Shown here: positions 26,901-33,999 of the stretch, one piece after another | Layout of the letters: each line of letters begins with the position of its first letter | Numbering within the stretch: position 1 is the first letter of the stretch | NCBI RefSeq assembly: GCF_019703515.2 | Contig: NC_059374.1 | Coordinates: 21,260,595 to 21,324,594, forward strand | Direction: 5' to 3' | Length of the DNA: 64,000 bases | From: Myxocyprinus asiaticus | Taxonomy: Eukaryota > Chordata > Actinopteri > Cypriniformes > Catostomidae | Made by a program: the position numbers and the translations under genes | The notes under the pieces: generated by a model | The model's database searches: none | The model's input: only the letters and a program-made list of their open reading frames with translations | Told to the model about the DNA's origin: nothing

Positions 26901-29900
26901 TGTTTTGAGTTAATTAGCTGATTAGAGTGTGGCACCAGGTGTCTTCAATATTGAACCTTTTCACAATATTCTAATTTTCTGAGATACTGAATTTGGGATT
27001 TTCCTTAGTTGTCAGTTATAATCATCAAAATTAAAAGAAATAAACATTTGAAATATATCAGTCTGTGTGTAATGAATGAATATAATATACAAGTTTCACT
27101 TTTTGAATGGAATTAGTGAAATAAATCAACTTTTTGATGATATTCTAATTATATGACCAGCACCTGTATGTATAAATACTCTTAAAGGGATAGCTCTCCC
27201 TAAAATGAAAATTCTTACATCATTTACTCACCCTCATGTTGTTCTGAAGCAGATATAAATAGGCAGAACATAAGGGCCTGACAGTCTCTGTCACTAGGAG
27301 TACTGGGTATTAATACAGATATTTCGATTCCTATTTTATCTCTCAACTAATGCTCTCAATTATACAGGGGACCTTCCAAACTTCTAGGTACAATTCGAAA
27401 ATATCAATTTTACAAATTATATTTTAGCATTAGTTTTTCATCATATTGGTCACACTTTAGCTTTTTTTAAAAAAACAAATTCGTCTAATACATCAAAATA
27501 TTTCTTGAAATTGCATTTGTATTTTTGTTACATGTTTATTATTACAATGACTTGCATAATTTGTACTATTTACAAGTATTTACATTGATATGTAGAACAC
27601 ATGTTAAATGTGTACTGTCTCTTGAAGACTACCTGCATCAGCCAGTAATCGCATATAATGAGAGAAGGTGTGAGTGCGAATTGAAATTGAGATCGTTCAA
27701 ACGAAGATCGCGGTGCATCATAAAATCGATATTTTTACCCATTCCAAAAAACGTGCAGTGAAAGTGAATGGTGATTGAGGCTGTCAGTCCCAAACATTCT
27801 GCCTAATATTCGTTTTCCAGGGAAGAAAGAAAGTCACATGGCTTTGGAACAACATTAGTATGAGTAAATGATGACAGAATTTTAATTTGAGTAAACTATC
27901 CCTTGAAACCATTGGGCAAAGTTAATTAGAGAAATCTGAATTAGCTGAGGAATTTTAGAGTATCTTCTATATATTTATTTATAGCTGATGACATGAATCT
28001 GTTTGCAGGTCGTCCAGTGATCAAGAACCTAATCAAGAAGCGCAGTGATGAAAGCATGACCAAGATCTTGAGATGTGAGGCTGAAGGCTCTCCAAAACCC
28101 ACTGTACAGTGGAGTGTCAATGGCACAAATGTAAGTCTGAACTCTCTGACTAGGGAATTGCAAAATTAAGTTTCATTAACAAGGTTCGGGAGGAGCAAGT
28201 TCATTTAATCCGACCAATCACACTCCCAGAGTAAGAGTATATAAATAGCTGCTTACCTCTACGTGGCATTGAGTGTATCCGGCATTCGGCCCCACCCATT
28301 GCCCACGAACAGACCTGTGCGAGAGACTCGGATCGTCGGATGCGACTTCACTGCAAAGCATTCGCCCTCATCAGAACAGCTCTTCCGTCTAAATCATCTA
28401 GTTTTTCAACAGAAGCTGCCGCAGCAGCTCATTTGTTTTTACAGCAGTGACCGCTACCACTTTAAGTGCTACTTTTACTCTGTCTTCCTTCCTAATCTCT
28501 ACCCGCCAAAGTAGATCATTGCGTGAAGCTGCTTCCGCAACTGGCTGCTTCGGTGCCGTATACATGTGAAACAGCTCCCTATGACTGTTCATATGTTCTC
28601 TCTTCTAAACTTTCCACCCGTTTGTCCGTTGCGTGAGCCTGCCTTCACGTACGGGCGCCGCTCCAGCATCATGCCACTTGAGCTCTATTACAGCTTTAAT
28701 TGAACGCAAGGAAAACAAAGATTATCTATTTAATCCAATCATCATTCCAATGCTTCCCAGCGTTTCAGTCTGGTTCTCCCGCACAGGTGATTCCTGTCAG
28801 CCTCACTACCTTGTTGCGCAGCTTGTTTAGGGCGTGCTCCATTCAGCGATTCCGTTTTGAAGTCATCTTCCAACATGACTATCACGATTGTTCTCCCTTC
28901 AAAGCGTCCTTCAGAGCGTGATTTATTCCATTTGGAACACAGGGGCAATCATGCAACAAGCGATCTCCTTCCAAATGACTGCTACTCTAATTACAACATC
29001 TTTTCAAATCAATGCAGACATTTTAGCGCAAGCTCGCTGCCGCAGCAGCACCCGCTCTGACAATTCTACAGCTCACTACAGCTATACACAGCCTCTATCC
29101 GAACAGACACGAGCCGAATTCGGCTCTGCAAGATGCGGATCGTGTGCCGCGTCCAACTTATTCTTAATCACTCCGCAAACGTGCCCACCTCCCCACAGTA
29201 TTCGAGCTCGTCTCGCTGCGCAGCCCCGATAACTATGAAGCAAGCGCTTCTACAAACTTCTACTCATCTCTAGACAATAACATGACTTTCTCTCCTCCCC
29301 CCCAGGACAAACACCTTAACACAGTATTACATTAACTTGCGAACTACTGAAACTACATATTCTCAAATTTGCCTAGTTGGTCGGTTGCAATCGATGTTCA
29401 GGAAGCACTGTGTAATTAGGCTAGTTTTGGTTCACCTAAACGGATGTGTTTCTTAGAGCAGTGAATCCCATTTCAGTTTGGTTTGACTCGCTCCGTGCAT
29501 GTGTCCAAAGACGAGATCCATGCAATCCATTTGTCATTAATTATGTCTTTCTTAATATTGCATTCTTTACACTCAGTTGTTGATCAAAATCAACATGTAA
29601 CAAGTCACTGGATCTGTCGGAAGGAGGAAGTGGGACTCGGCATATTCTTTTCTCAATGAAGCCGTTTATTTACAATAAACGTGACTTTTCAGCACAGACA
29701 CTTAAATGCACACACACTCAGGCGTTTGAAGCGTAGCTCTCTCTCCCCTCCGGCAGTTTGGACTGCCCCTTTTATCCCTCTCAGCTCTCACTGCAAACAC
29801 AAACACAACAAAAAATAAACATTTAATCATAATAAAGAAGCCATGCCACTCCACACTCATTTAAATTCACTTAAACAAAACAAAACGTTGAACTGCTGGT

Positions 29901-32900
29901 TTTCTTAAAGAGACAGTACCATTTTAGCATTTGTTCTAAATATCAGTGTAAATACTTCTAAATAGTAAAATTGTGCATGTAAACAATGCTAATGCAGGCC
30001 TAACAATATATATAATATTATGTTTATTGTTTAAACATGTTAATATACTGTCTACCAAAAAGACGAAAAACTAATGATAAATAAAATGTGTAAAATTAAT
30101 ATTTCCTAATGTACCAAGCTAACATTTGTGACGATGAAGGGGTACTTGAGCCTTACTGATGGTGCTGTGGGGGTACTTACAGCAAACACTGTCTTAGAGG
30201 GTGTTTACAAAACTGAAGATGAAGAGCAACAGAGTGGAATAGACCGCAGGTGTCTCAACACACATTTTAAAATGCTTGTCACGTTATCTTAAAAATGCAA
30301 CACTCGTGGCTGGATTCAAGACTCAAAAAACTGCGCAAGGTGTGACACAACAGCCAAAAATGCATGTCTTAATGTTAATATGAACCACTTGAACAGCTGT
30401 GTTTTAAAGTGGATAAATTTACAGATGCAGTTTTAACCATTCCTGTTCTATTGCATGTCACAAGAGTTAACAGGGAACTTCCTTTCCTTTAGGTATCCTT
30501 TTTAATTAGAGACTGAACCAGAGCCATCCATACAGCTCTTAATATGAAATTTCAGAGCATCTGAGCTGTTTTAGAATGCCCTTTCTAGCAATAAAAGAAT
30601 TTGAAACAGGAAAAACTGCTAATTTTTTATAGGCAGCAACACATTTTTAAAATGATAAAGATGTTCTCACAGCGTCTCCGTCAATGACCTCAGAAACATT
30701 GTCGCCGAATGTGAGCCGTAGGTTCCCACATAGGTTGTTAGACAGCGCCTATTGTACCTATATCTGTAAGCACTAGGTTTAGCTCAATGTTCAAACAAAC
30801 CAAATGACTTGTGTGTCCGAGTGGGTGCGTACAAAGGAAGCAGTTAATGTCATGAGATGATGAGCGTTATGCATATTTCCTGTATCATGTTGTTTAGTAA
30901 TGGCACAAAATGAGCTGTCAGTGCAACTGAAGTGCATTACAAACCTTATTATGAGCGAACAGTCTGCTGTCTCTTTGTGTAAGTACATGCTCCCTTAAAA
31001 GGGATATAATTTGGCATACAAGGGGAAGAAGGTAGAGCAATAGCGCCTTCTTGTGGAGCCTGTTAACCAGCACATGCATACTATAATATTGCTTGGAATA
31101 TTGTATTAACTATGTCATTGTATATAACATATATATGATGTTTAAAGCTGATTTGTAATGTAATGTAATGAATGTGATGTGGTGTAATTCCAGGTCGCTG
31201 AGACTGCTTATGTGGATGGCAAAATCACGTACAGCATCACTATTGTTCCAAAGGTTAATCTCACTGTGTCCTGCACTGTCTCTAATGTCTTGGGCTCTGA
31301 CATTAAGAGCATTAATGTGTCAACACGTAAGTGTAACCCCTCCCCACTCCTTCACTTCATCTTTGCTCTTATCTGACTTTGGAAATTGTTACGCATCACA
31401 AGATTTCTCCTAATTTTGTTGGCATTTACCTCTTAGTATAGGTAATATAACATTACAACAGATCAAACAATATTTAAAGGGATAATTCCACCCAAAAATG
31501 AGAATTCTTTCATTATTTCCTCACCCTCATGCCGTCCCAGATGTATAAGACTTTCTTTCTTCTGCTGAACACAAATTAAAATTTTTAGAAGAATATCTCA
31601 GCTCTGTAGGTCCTTACAATGCAGGTGAATGGTGACCAAAACTTTGAAGCTCCAGAAAGCACAACAAGGCAGCATAAAAGTAATCAATAAGACTCCTTTA
31701 ATGCAGTCTTATGTGCTTTCTGGAGCTTCAAAGTTTTGGTCACCATTCACTTGCATTGTATGGACCTACAGAGCTGAGATATTCTTCTAAGAACCTTCAT
31801 TTATGTTCTGCAGAAGAAAGAAAGTCATACACATCTGGGATGGTATGAGGGTGAGTAAATGATGAAAGAATTCTCATTTTTGGGTAAATTATACCATTTA
31901 AGCCTCTTGGATCTTGATTAAAGCTCACTTTTCCTCCTTTTCTATTTATGTTCTGTTTGTCGGGATGCTGGTCTATTTTCTCTCTGATTCTTACACTTGC
32001 TCTCACATTGCATGATAGAAATATCTTTCCACTAACCCTAGACAAAAAATGTTTTATTATATAACCAATAAGTATCTGGTTTTCTGTAATCACATGCATT
32101 GTTGTTTCAAGAGATTCATTTGAGGTCGGTTGGGGGGAACAAAAGAAAGAAAAAGAAAATACGATGACTCCAAAAATTGTTTGGACAATTGTGGACACTG
32201 AAGGCAAAATGTAATAAATAAAAATGTATGAATGACATTGCATTAGATAACAAAATATCCAACCAAGTGGCATCTGCATACAAATTATGCTACAACTTTT
32301 TTCAGAACTAACTTCACTCTTCTGAGCAATAACTTTAAACCAAATGGTCTCAATGTCATTTTTAGTGGATGTACTTTACAAATTTGTGTCCCCTCAATAC
32401 ATTTGTCTTATTTTTAACAATAGATCTATTGTTTTACAATTTGAAACAACCCTATTTTTTCAATGTTTTGCTTGTGTGGCTAAAATGACTTTTTGAATAC
32501 TGTGTGTTATGCAGTGGGAAATTTAATTCCATGTGAATTCAAAACAATTGGAAGTTAATATGATTTCATATCTGATTACAGTTGTTGATGACGTGACTAT
32601 GGACAAAAGAGGTAAGACACTGAGCTGTTATCTACAATTGGGGCTAATCTTTAAAAGAACATTGTGCCAACTATTCAGTTTATGTATGATGTATTTTAAG
32701 TGTTGAGTGGAGAAGGATACATGTCTATTTTAAGAAAGTTAAAGGTGCTGACATGCCCAGCATCCTGACAAATACTGTATCAGCCATCAGTCTTTTGTTT
32801 GCTTTTGTTTAGTTATTGATAATGGATATTTTGTTTTCAGTACTCCAACAATTGTCTGTCTTCCCCTTTTCACCAGCTGTTCATGTTCTCTTCTAATTGT

Positions 32901-33999
32901 TTAACCTCTGTGTGTATTTTTTTTTTTTTTTAGAAGATCAGAAAGATGAACATAGTGACCAGATGGCACTGGCTGTTGGCATTGTTGTTGGCCTGATACT
33001 GGCCACACTTGCAATAGGGCTCGCCTATTGGATGTATTTGAAAAAGTTCAGGTACTTAGCATCTGCTTTTCATTAAACAGCAAAGACATAAACATTTATA
33101 ACTTTCACATTTCTTATGTCTTGTGATACTTTAAAATGTTTAACATTAAAAGAGGTGGATTGTGTAAACTAGGGTTGTTATAGGTTTGAATTTGTAATTT
33201 TTTTCTGCATTTTAGTTTTTCATTAAAGAGATAATTCATCCAAAAATGCAAATTCTCTCATCATTCACTCACCCTTATGCCATCTCAGATGTTTATGACT
33301 TTCTTTCTTCTGCAGAACACTAATGAAGATTTTTAGAAGAATATTTCAGCTCTGTTGGTCCATACAATGCAAGTGAATGGTGGCCAGAACTTTGAAGCTC
33401 CAAAATGCAAATAAAGGCAGCACAAAAGTAATCCATACAACTCCAGTGGTTTAATCCATGTCTTCTGAAGCGATATGATAGGTGTGGGTGAGAAACAGAT
33501 CAATATTTAAGTCCTTTTTTACTATCAATTTGCACTTTCACATTGTTGTTCTTTTGTTTTTAGTGATTTGCATTCTTTGCGCATATCGCCACCTACTGGG
33601 TGGGAAGGAGAATTTATTGTAAAAAAGGACTTAAATATTTATCTGTTTCTCACCCACACCTATCATATCGCTTTTGAAGATATTGATTTAACCACTGTCA
33701 ATATGGATTACTTTTATTCTGCCTTTATGTGCTTTTTGAACCTTCAAAGTTTTGGCCACCCTTCATTTGCATTGTATGGACCTACAAAGCTGAGATATTC
33801 TTCTAAAAATCTTTGGATGGCATGAGGGTATGAAGTAAATCATGAAAGGATTTTTATTTTCGGGTGAACTTTAACGATAACGTGTAATCTTAAATCTGTA
33901 CGTAGGCAAGGCACCTGGAAAACTGGAGAAAAGGAGGATGGATCAGCGGAGGAGAGCAAGAAACTGGAAGAAAATCAGAGCCAAAAAACAGACGTGTAA
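3667..33999 (+). CDS. alcam: ALCAM / neurolin (CD166, DM-GRASP) cell adhesion molecule, 15 coding exons, complete
   Basis: Fifteen exons (3667-3721, 21116-21222, 21557-21761, 21908-21972, 23920-24007, 24115-24288, 24798-24922, 25005-25137, 25223-25335, 25431-25560, 28009-28130, 31194-31326, 32582-32611, 32934-33051, 33906-33999) have GT-AG borders and matching phases, giving 1692 nt, 563 aa plus stop. The order is signal peptide (1 to about 21), Ig V1 (about 22-123), V2 (124-232), C2-1 (233-318), C2-2 (319-399), C2-3 (400-485), a short stalk, a membrane span (about 504-528) and a ~33-aa tail ending KTDV. Nine N-glycosylation sequons lie in the ectodomain. The length and the V-V-C2-C2-C2 layout are those of ALCAM, the fish neurolin family. 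Known roles are homophilic and CD6-type adhesion, axon fasciculation and retinal axon guidance at the cell surface. The a/b fish paralogue was not resolved. Ig4 lacks its first canonical cysteine. Confidence 0.93.
3721..3892 (+). repeat. 86-bp tandem duplication covering the exon 1 splice donor
   Basis: Unit 1 starts at 3721 with GGTAACG and unit 2 at 3807 with GGTAACA. Both continue through ATTCGAATTTTTGAATTTTAG and an ATTTAG(T/A)T..AATAAA end. The copies differ by scattered substitutions. Confidence 0.85.
3893..7018. other. alcam intron 1, first part
   Basis: Intronic AT-rich DNA without a recognisable exon. At 6560-6660 it holds a CTGGTTGGCTGG / CCAAGCTGGGAGG repeat of a kind dispersed in fish genomes. 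There is a poly-C run near 6890-6901. Confidence 0.6.
7019..7262. repeat. Old palindromic MITE copy
   Basis: It carries the ACTCACCCTCATGTTGTT block and internal inverted halves (cattgaatgg / caatgaaagtgg). It is related to the copies at 18162, 22173, 27182, 31473, 33223 and 35804, but diverged. Confidence 0.55.
7546..7882. repeat. Inverted-repeat (fold-back) MITE
   Basis: The left arm (CTTATTTTCCAGTCAAATTA..., then AAGAAAAAACTATTTGCCA near 7668) pairs with the right arm (GGCAAATAGTTTTTTCTTG near 7736, then a tail near 7875). The centre is a T-run. This is a non-autonomous DNA element by structure; the family was not identified. Confidence 0.65.
7883..9790. other. alcam intron 1, no gene seen
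   Basis: AT-rich intron sequence. A 131-codon minus-strand open frame at 8797-9192 has no domain-like features and is taken as chance. Confidence 0.55.
9800..10136 (+). repeat. ~207-bp tandem duplication in intron 1
   Basis: The block ending TTACAGGGAACTGTTGAGG occurs at about 9913 and again at about 10120. In both, upstream matches run through AAC(A/G)AGATAT(C/G)TGCATATTTG and a TTGATATTTGCC segment. The copies are diverged. Confidence 0.75.
10430..10952. repeat. Fold-back cluster: four alternating inverted ~80-bp units
   Basis: Units at 10471-10550 (-), 10601-10683 (+), 10701-10783 (-) and 10881-10919 (+, partial) share ACTGGCTCATTAGCAGTGAC or its complement. An outer pair, TTTTTCTATCTGAGATGTCA (about 10435) and its complement (about 10921), closes a large palindrome. 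Blocks of an ATCGGCCGAT-type repeat sit between them. Confidence 0.85.
11526..11915 (+). repeat. 74-bp tandem repeat, about 5 copies
   Basis: TTGACTCC-type starts fall at 11536, 11610, 11679, 11753, 11827 and a degenerate 11899. The spacing is mostly 74 bp. Each unit runs through AACAAACTC.GTAGTTTTACA, ACACAAATTGT and AGATCTGAAG. It is a minisatellite with moderate divergence. Confidence 0.9.
11916..13417. other. alcam intron 1, no gene seen
   Basis: Intronic DNA without a recognised repeat boundary or coding exon. Minus-strand open frames of 76-77 codons are unremarkable. Confidence 0.5.
13423..14522 (-). mobile_element. Solo LTR of a retrotransposon
   Basis: An 1100-bp unit bounded by TGTCAC and GTGACA, a 6-bp terminal inverted repeat with TG...CA ends. 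It is flanked by a perfect 5-bp duplication GTTAG (13418-13422 and 14523-14527). It is CpG-richer than its surroundings. On the minus strand an AATAAA lies near the element's end, as a polyadenylation signal would in an LTR, so minus orientation is inferred. No internal gag or pol is present. The open frames inside (for example 153 codons at 13752-14213 -) look like composition artefacts. Confidence 0.75.
14528..15064. other. alcam intron 1, no gene seen
   Basis: AT-rich intron between the solo LTR and a hAT-like MITE. No feature beyond a short A-run near 14952. Confidence 0.45.
15073..15680. mobile_element. hAT-like MITE with nested SINE
   Basis: Ends CAGTGTTGGGT and ACCCAACACTG are inverted repeats. 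The flanks GCTAAATC (15065-15072) and GTTAAATC (15681-15688) are an 8-bp target duplication with one mismatch. The interior is rich in ATTACT / AGTAAT. A SINE fragment interrupts it. No transposase ORF is present. Confidence 0.85.
15300..15500 (+). mobile_element. tRNA-derived SINE, copy 2 (5'-truncated)
   Basis: It matches the 3' half of the SINE at 2617-3006 (CACGTGATAAGATGCG, GGGAATTGGGCATTCCAAAT) but lacks the tRNA-like head. It lies inside the hAT-like MITE 15073-15680, so it inserted after it. Confidence 0.75.
15689..18161. other. alcam intron 1, low-complexity and unassigned DNA
   Basis: It begins with a C-run and imperfect (CA)n at about 15749-15815. The rest is AT-rich with no supported exon. 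A fragment near 16622-16740 (GGGCTTAACATT...) resembles sequence near 54689 and is likely part of a dispersed repeat. Confidence 0.5.
18162..18443. repeat. Palindromic MITE copy
   Basis: It has a left TATAGTTCAACTT edge, an ACTCACCCTCAT block, and a right GGGTGAGTAAATCATGACA / ACTATCCCTTTTA edge. It belongs to the same broad family as the copies at 22173, 27182, 31473, 33223 and 35804. Confidence 0.65.
18652..19630. mobile_element. hAT-like non-autonomous element, copy A (complete)
   Basis: Terminal inverted repeats TAGAGCTGGGT / ACCCAGCCCTA are flanked by a perfect 8-bp duplication TTTATTAT (18644-18651, 19631-19638). The 979-bp interior has no transposase but carries a long (AAAT)n/(TA)n microsatellite. 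Partial relatives lie at 27295-27748 (inverted) and 29455-30110. Confidence 0.88.
19236..19314. repeat. (AAAT)n followed by (TA)n microsatellite
   Basis: About 26 bp of AAAT/AAATA repeats run straight into 27 AT dinucleotides. It lies inside the hAT-like element 18652-19630. Confidence 0.95.
19639..21115. other. alcam intron 1, last part
   Basis: Non-repetitive-looking intron DNA up to the exon 2 acceptor at 21114-21115. It contains a perfect (ATG)12 trinucleotide tract at 20940-20975. Confidence 0.55.
20940..20975 (+). repeat. (ATG)12 microsatellite
   Basis: Twelve perfect ATG units 140 bp upstream of alcam exon 2. The resulting methionine-run ORF is a translation artefact of the repeat. 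Confidence 0.95.
21116..21222 (+). CDS. alcam: alcam exon 2: Ig V1, first half
   Basis: 107 nt. It follows acceptor TTTTAG and ends TAT|GTAAGT in phase 0. It encodes the Tyr-Gly-Glu-Thr...Ile-Pro-Cys strand with the first Ig1 cysteine and the Lys-Trp-Lys-Tyr core tryptophan. Confidence 0.93.
21557..21761 (+). CDS. alcam: alcam exon 3: Ig V1, second half
   Basis: 205 nt, phase 0 in and phase 1 out (A|GTAAGT). It contains an Asn-Ala-Ser sequon, the Asp-Gln-Lys-Thr-Phe-Thr-Cys motif with the second Ig1 cysteine, and the domain-closing strand. Confidence 0.93.
21908..21972 (+). CDS. alcam: alcam exon 4: Ig1-Ig2 linker and first strand of V2
   Basis: 65 nt after TCTTCAG, ending ACG|GTGGGT in phase 0. 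It encodes the Lys-Ala-Pro-Ser linker and the A/B strand of V2. Confidence 0.88.
22173..23302. repeat. Inner palindromic MITE interrupted by a SINE
   Basis: Left edge TTAAAGGGATAGGTCACCC and right edge GAACTATCCCTTTAA are inverted. Arms (CTCACCCTCATGCCATCCCA / its complement) pair along most of the length. A SINE at 22791-23195 splits the right arm. Confidence 0.75.
22791..23195 (+). mobile_element. tRNA-derived SINE, copy 3 (5'-truncated)
   Basis: It starts just upstream of the B-box-like GTTCGAATCC and runs to the GGGGATAAAA tail with an A-rich end. It is flanked by a perfect 13-bp duplication AAATCTTTGTTTG (22778-22790, 23196-23208). The A box is missing. Confidence 0.88.
23920..24007 (+). 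CDS. alcam: alcam exon 5: Ig V2, first half
   Basis: 88 nt after TTTCTTCAG, phase 1 out (G|GTAGAA). It contains the first V2 cysteine (Leu-Ala-Gln-Cys), the core Trp (Ile-Thr-Trp-Phe) and two sequons, Asn-Ile-Thr and Asn-Lys-Thr. Confidence 0.92.
24115..24288 (+). CDS. alcam: alcam exon 6: Ig V2, second half
   Basis: 174 nt after TTGCAG, phase 1 out (T|GTACGT). It contains Gln-Phe-Thr-Cys with the second V2 cysteine and an Asn-Leu-Thr sequon in the last strand. Confidence 0.93.
24289..24797. other. alcam intron 6
   Basis: 509-bp intron with an A-run near 24524-24540. No repeat was recognised. Confidence 0.6.
24798..24922 (+). CDS. alcam: alcam exon 7: Ig C2-1, first half
   Basis: 125 nt after TTCCACAG, phase 0 out. 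It encodes the family-typical [10 protein letters not shown] motif (sequon plus first Ig3 cysteine) and Gly-Asn-Pro-Pro-Pro. Confidence 0.95.
25005..25137 (+). CDS. alcam: alcam exon 8: Ig C2-1, second half
   Basis: 133 nt after CTGCAG, phase 1 out (T|GTAAGG). Asn-Thr-Tyr-Thr-Leu and Ile-Lys-Cys-Ser-Leu, the second Ig3 cysteine, closely follow the ALCAM pattern. Confidence 0.95.
25223..25335 (+). CDS. alcam: alcam exon 9: Ig C2-2, first half (cysteine missing)
   Basis: 113 nt after CCCAAAG, phase 0 out. It encodes the Tyr-Leu-Asp entry and the Ser-Trp core. Where the first Ig4 cysteine is expected, the exon reads Thr-Ala-Leu-Asn-Val-Ser-Ala-Ser, with no cysteine anywhere in the exon. Confidence 0.92.
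25431..25560 (+). CDS. alcam: alcam exon 10: Ig C2-2, second half
   Basis: 130 nt after CTGTTTTAG, phase 1 out (G|GTAAGT). It contains the Asp-Ala-Gly-Val-Tyr-Glu-Cys motif with the second Ig4 cysteine and ends Val-Glu, as in ALCAM. Confidence 0.94.
25597..27166 (-). mobile_element. Tc1-like DNA transposon in alcam intron 10
   Basis: 1570 bp. TA duplications lie at 25595-25596 and 27167-27168. Terminal inverted repeats of about 210 bp (starting CAGGTGCTGGTCATATAATT on both strands) are nearly identical. The minus strand carries a recognisable but frameshifted transposase. The near-identity of the repeats suggests recent insertion. Confidence 0.95.
25884..26847 (-). pseudogene. Tc1-like transposase, frameshifted
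   Basis: It starts at 26847 with a paired-like DNA-binding N-terminus (Gly-Lys-Thr-Ala-Asp-Leu..., Cys-Ser-Gln-Ser-Ser-Val-Ser helix). The catalytic region then shows Phe-Ser-Asp-Glu-Ser (first D) and [11 protein letters not shown] (the final acidic residue). Reading frames change near 26600 and near 26210. The second catalytic Asp region is out of frame, so no full DDE protein is made. It ends at a stop at 25884. Confidence 0.9.
27182..27906. repeat. Palindromic MITE interrupted by a hAT-like fragment
   Basis: Left edge TTAAAGGGATAGCTCTCCCT with the ACTCACCCTCATGTTGTT block, right edge GAGTAAATGATGACAGAAT / AAACTATCCCTT. Between the arms sits an inverted partial copy of the hAT-like element family. 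Confidence 0.65.
27295..27748. mobile_element. hAT-like element, copy B (inverted, partial)
   Basis: The reverse complement matches parts of 18652-19630, including the TACTGGGTA edge, TTTACAAGTATTTACATTGA and the GAAGATCG..GATGCATC edge near 27700-27735. Its boundaries are approximate. It lies inside the MITE 27182-27906. Confidence 0.6.
28009..28130 (+). CDS. alcam: alcam exon 11: Ig C2-3, first half
   Basis: 122 nt after GTTTGCAG, phase 0 out (AAT|GTAAGT). It carries Leu-Arg-Cys-Glu-Ala-Glu-Gly with the first Ig5 cysteine, Val-Gln-Trp, and an Asn-Gly-Thr sequon. Confidence 0.93.
28170..29340. mobile_element. CpG-rich retroelement-like insertion, unclassified
   Basis: It begins near GTTCGGGAGGAGCAAG and differs from the AT-rich intron by high C and CpG content. 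A CCAAT box (28214-28218) is followed about 20 bp later by TATAAATA (28240-28247), a promoter-like pair. There is no reverse transcriptase, gag or transposase. The right edge is uncertain (C-run near 29300). It resembles the promoter-bearing terminal part of a DIRS- or LTR-type retroelement; the class is a guess. Confidence 0.4.
29455..30110. mobile_element. hAT-like element, copy C (diverged, interrupted)
   Basis: It matches copy A at 18900-19015 (AGTTTGGTTT..ACTCG, TGTGTCCAAAGA.GAGATCCA) and at 19135-19215 (CTTAAAGAGACAGTACC, GTAAATACTT.TAAATAGTA). About 285 bp (29596-29880) between these blocks is absent from copy A and looks like a later insertion. Confidence 0.65.
29596..29880. repeat. 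Insertion inside hAT-like copy C
   Basis: Unique relative to copy A. It has a pyrimidine-rich centre and AATAAA-like strings on both strands. The ends are not resolved, and it may be an LTR fragment. Confidence 0.35.
30111..31193. other. alcam intron 11, 3' part
   Basis: AT-rich intron, no exon recognised. Short TAATG repeats at about 31158-31172 precede the exon 12 acceptor. Confidence 0.5.
31194..31326 (+). CDS. alcam: alcam exon 12: Ig C2-3, second half
   Basis: 133 nt after ATTCCAG, phase 1 out (C|GTAAGT). It contains [10 protein letters not shown] with the last Ig cysteine and an Asn-Val-Ser sequon. Confidence 0.94.
31473..31901. repeat. Palindromic MITE (about 430 bp)
   Basis: Ends TTTAAAGGGATAATTCCACCC and GGTAAATTATACCATTTAA. 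The arms pair almost throughout (AAGCTCCAGAAAGCACA near 31646 with TGTGCTTTCTGGAGCTTC near 31711). A 160-codon minus-strand open frame across its right part (31797-32279) is an artefact. Confidence 0.85.
31902..32581. other. alcam intron 12, 3' part
   Basis: No coding exon or clear repeat seen. Confidence 0.5.
32582..32611 (+). CDS. alcam: alcam exon 13: 30-nt stalk micro-exon
   Basis: Acceptor GATTACAG, donor G|GTAAGA, phase 1 in and out. It encodes about ten residues (Val-Asp-Asp-Val-Thr-Met-Asp-Lys-Arg) between Ig5 and the membrane. Skipping it keeps frame. Mammalian ALCAM has an alternatively used short exon in the same place (family knowledge), so it is a candidate alternative exon. Confidence 0.8.
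32934..33051 (+). CDS. alcam: alcam exon 14: transmembrane segment
   Basis: 118 nt after a long T-tract and TAG, phase 0 after two extra bases (AG|GTACTT). It encodes an acidic stalk and a ~25-residue hydrophobic span ([12 protein letters not shown]), then the stop-transfer Leu-Lys-Lys-Phe-Arg. Confidence 0.95.
33223..33873. repeat. Palindromic MITE (about 650 bp)
   Basis: Left edge ATTAAAGAGATAATTCATCC, right edge GGGTGAACTTTAA. The arms pair, for example TTAAGTCCTTTTTTACTAT (33508) with AAAAAAGGACTTAAATATT (33623). It ends about 30 bp before alcam exon 15. Confidence 0.82.
33906..33999 (+). CDS. alcam: alcam exon 15: cytoplasmic tail and stop
   Basis: 94 nt after CGTAG, ending in TAA at 33997-33999. 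It encodes a charged ~31-residue tail (Gly-Glu-Lys-Glu-Asp, Lys-Lys-Leu-Glu-Glu-Asn) ending Lys-Thr-Asp-Val. The Lys-Lys-Leu-Glu-Glu-Asn block is typical of ALCAM tails. The C-terminus fits a class I PDZ-ligand pattern. Confidence 0.93.

Noticed and set aside
31797..32279. 160-codon minus-strand ORF
   Set aside because: Its C-terminal third covers a palindromic MITE and the rest is intron; no coding signature.
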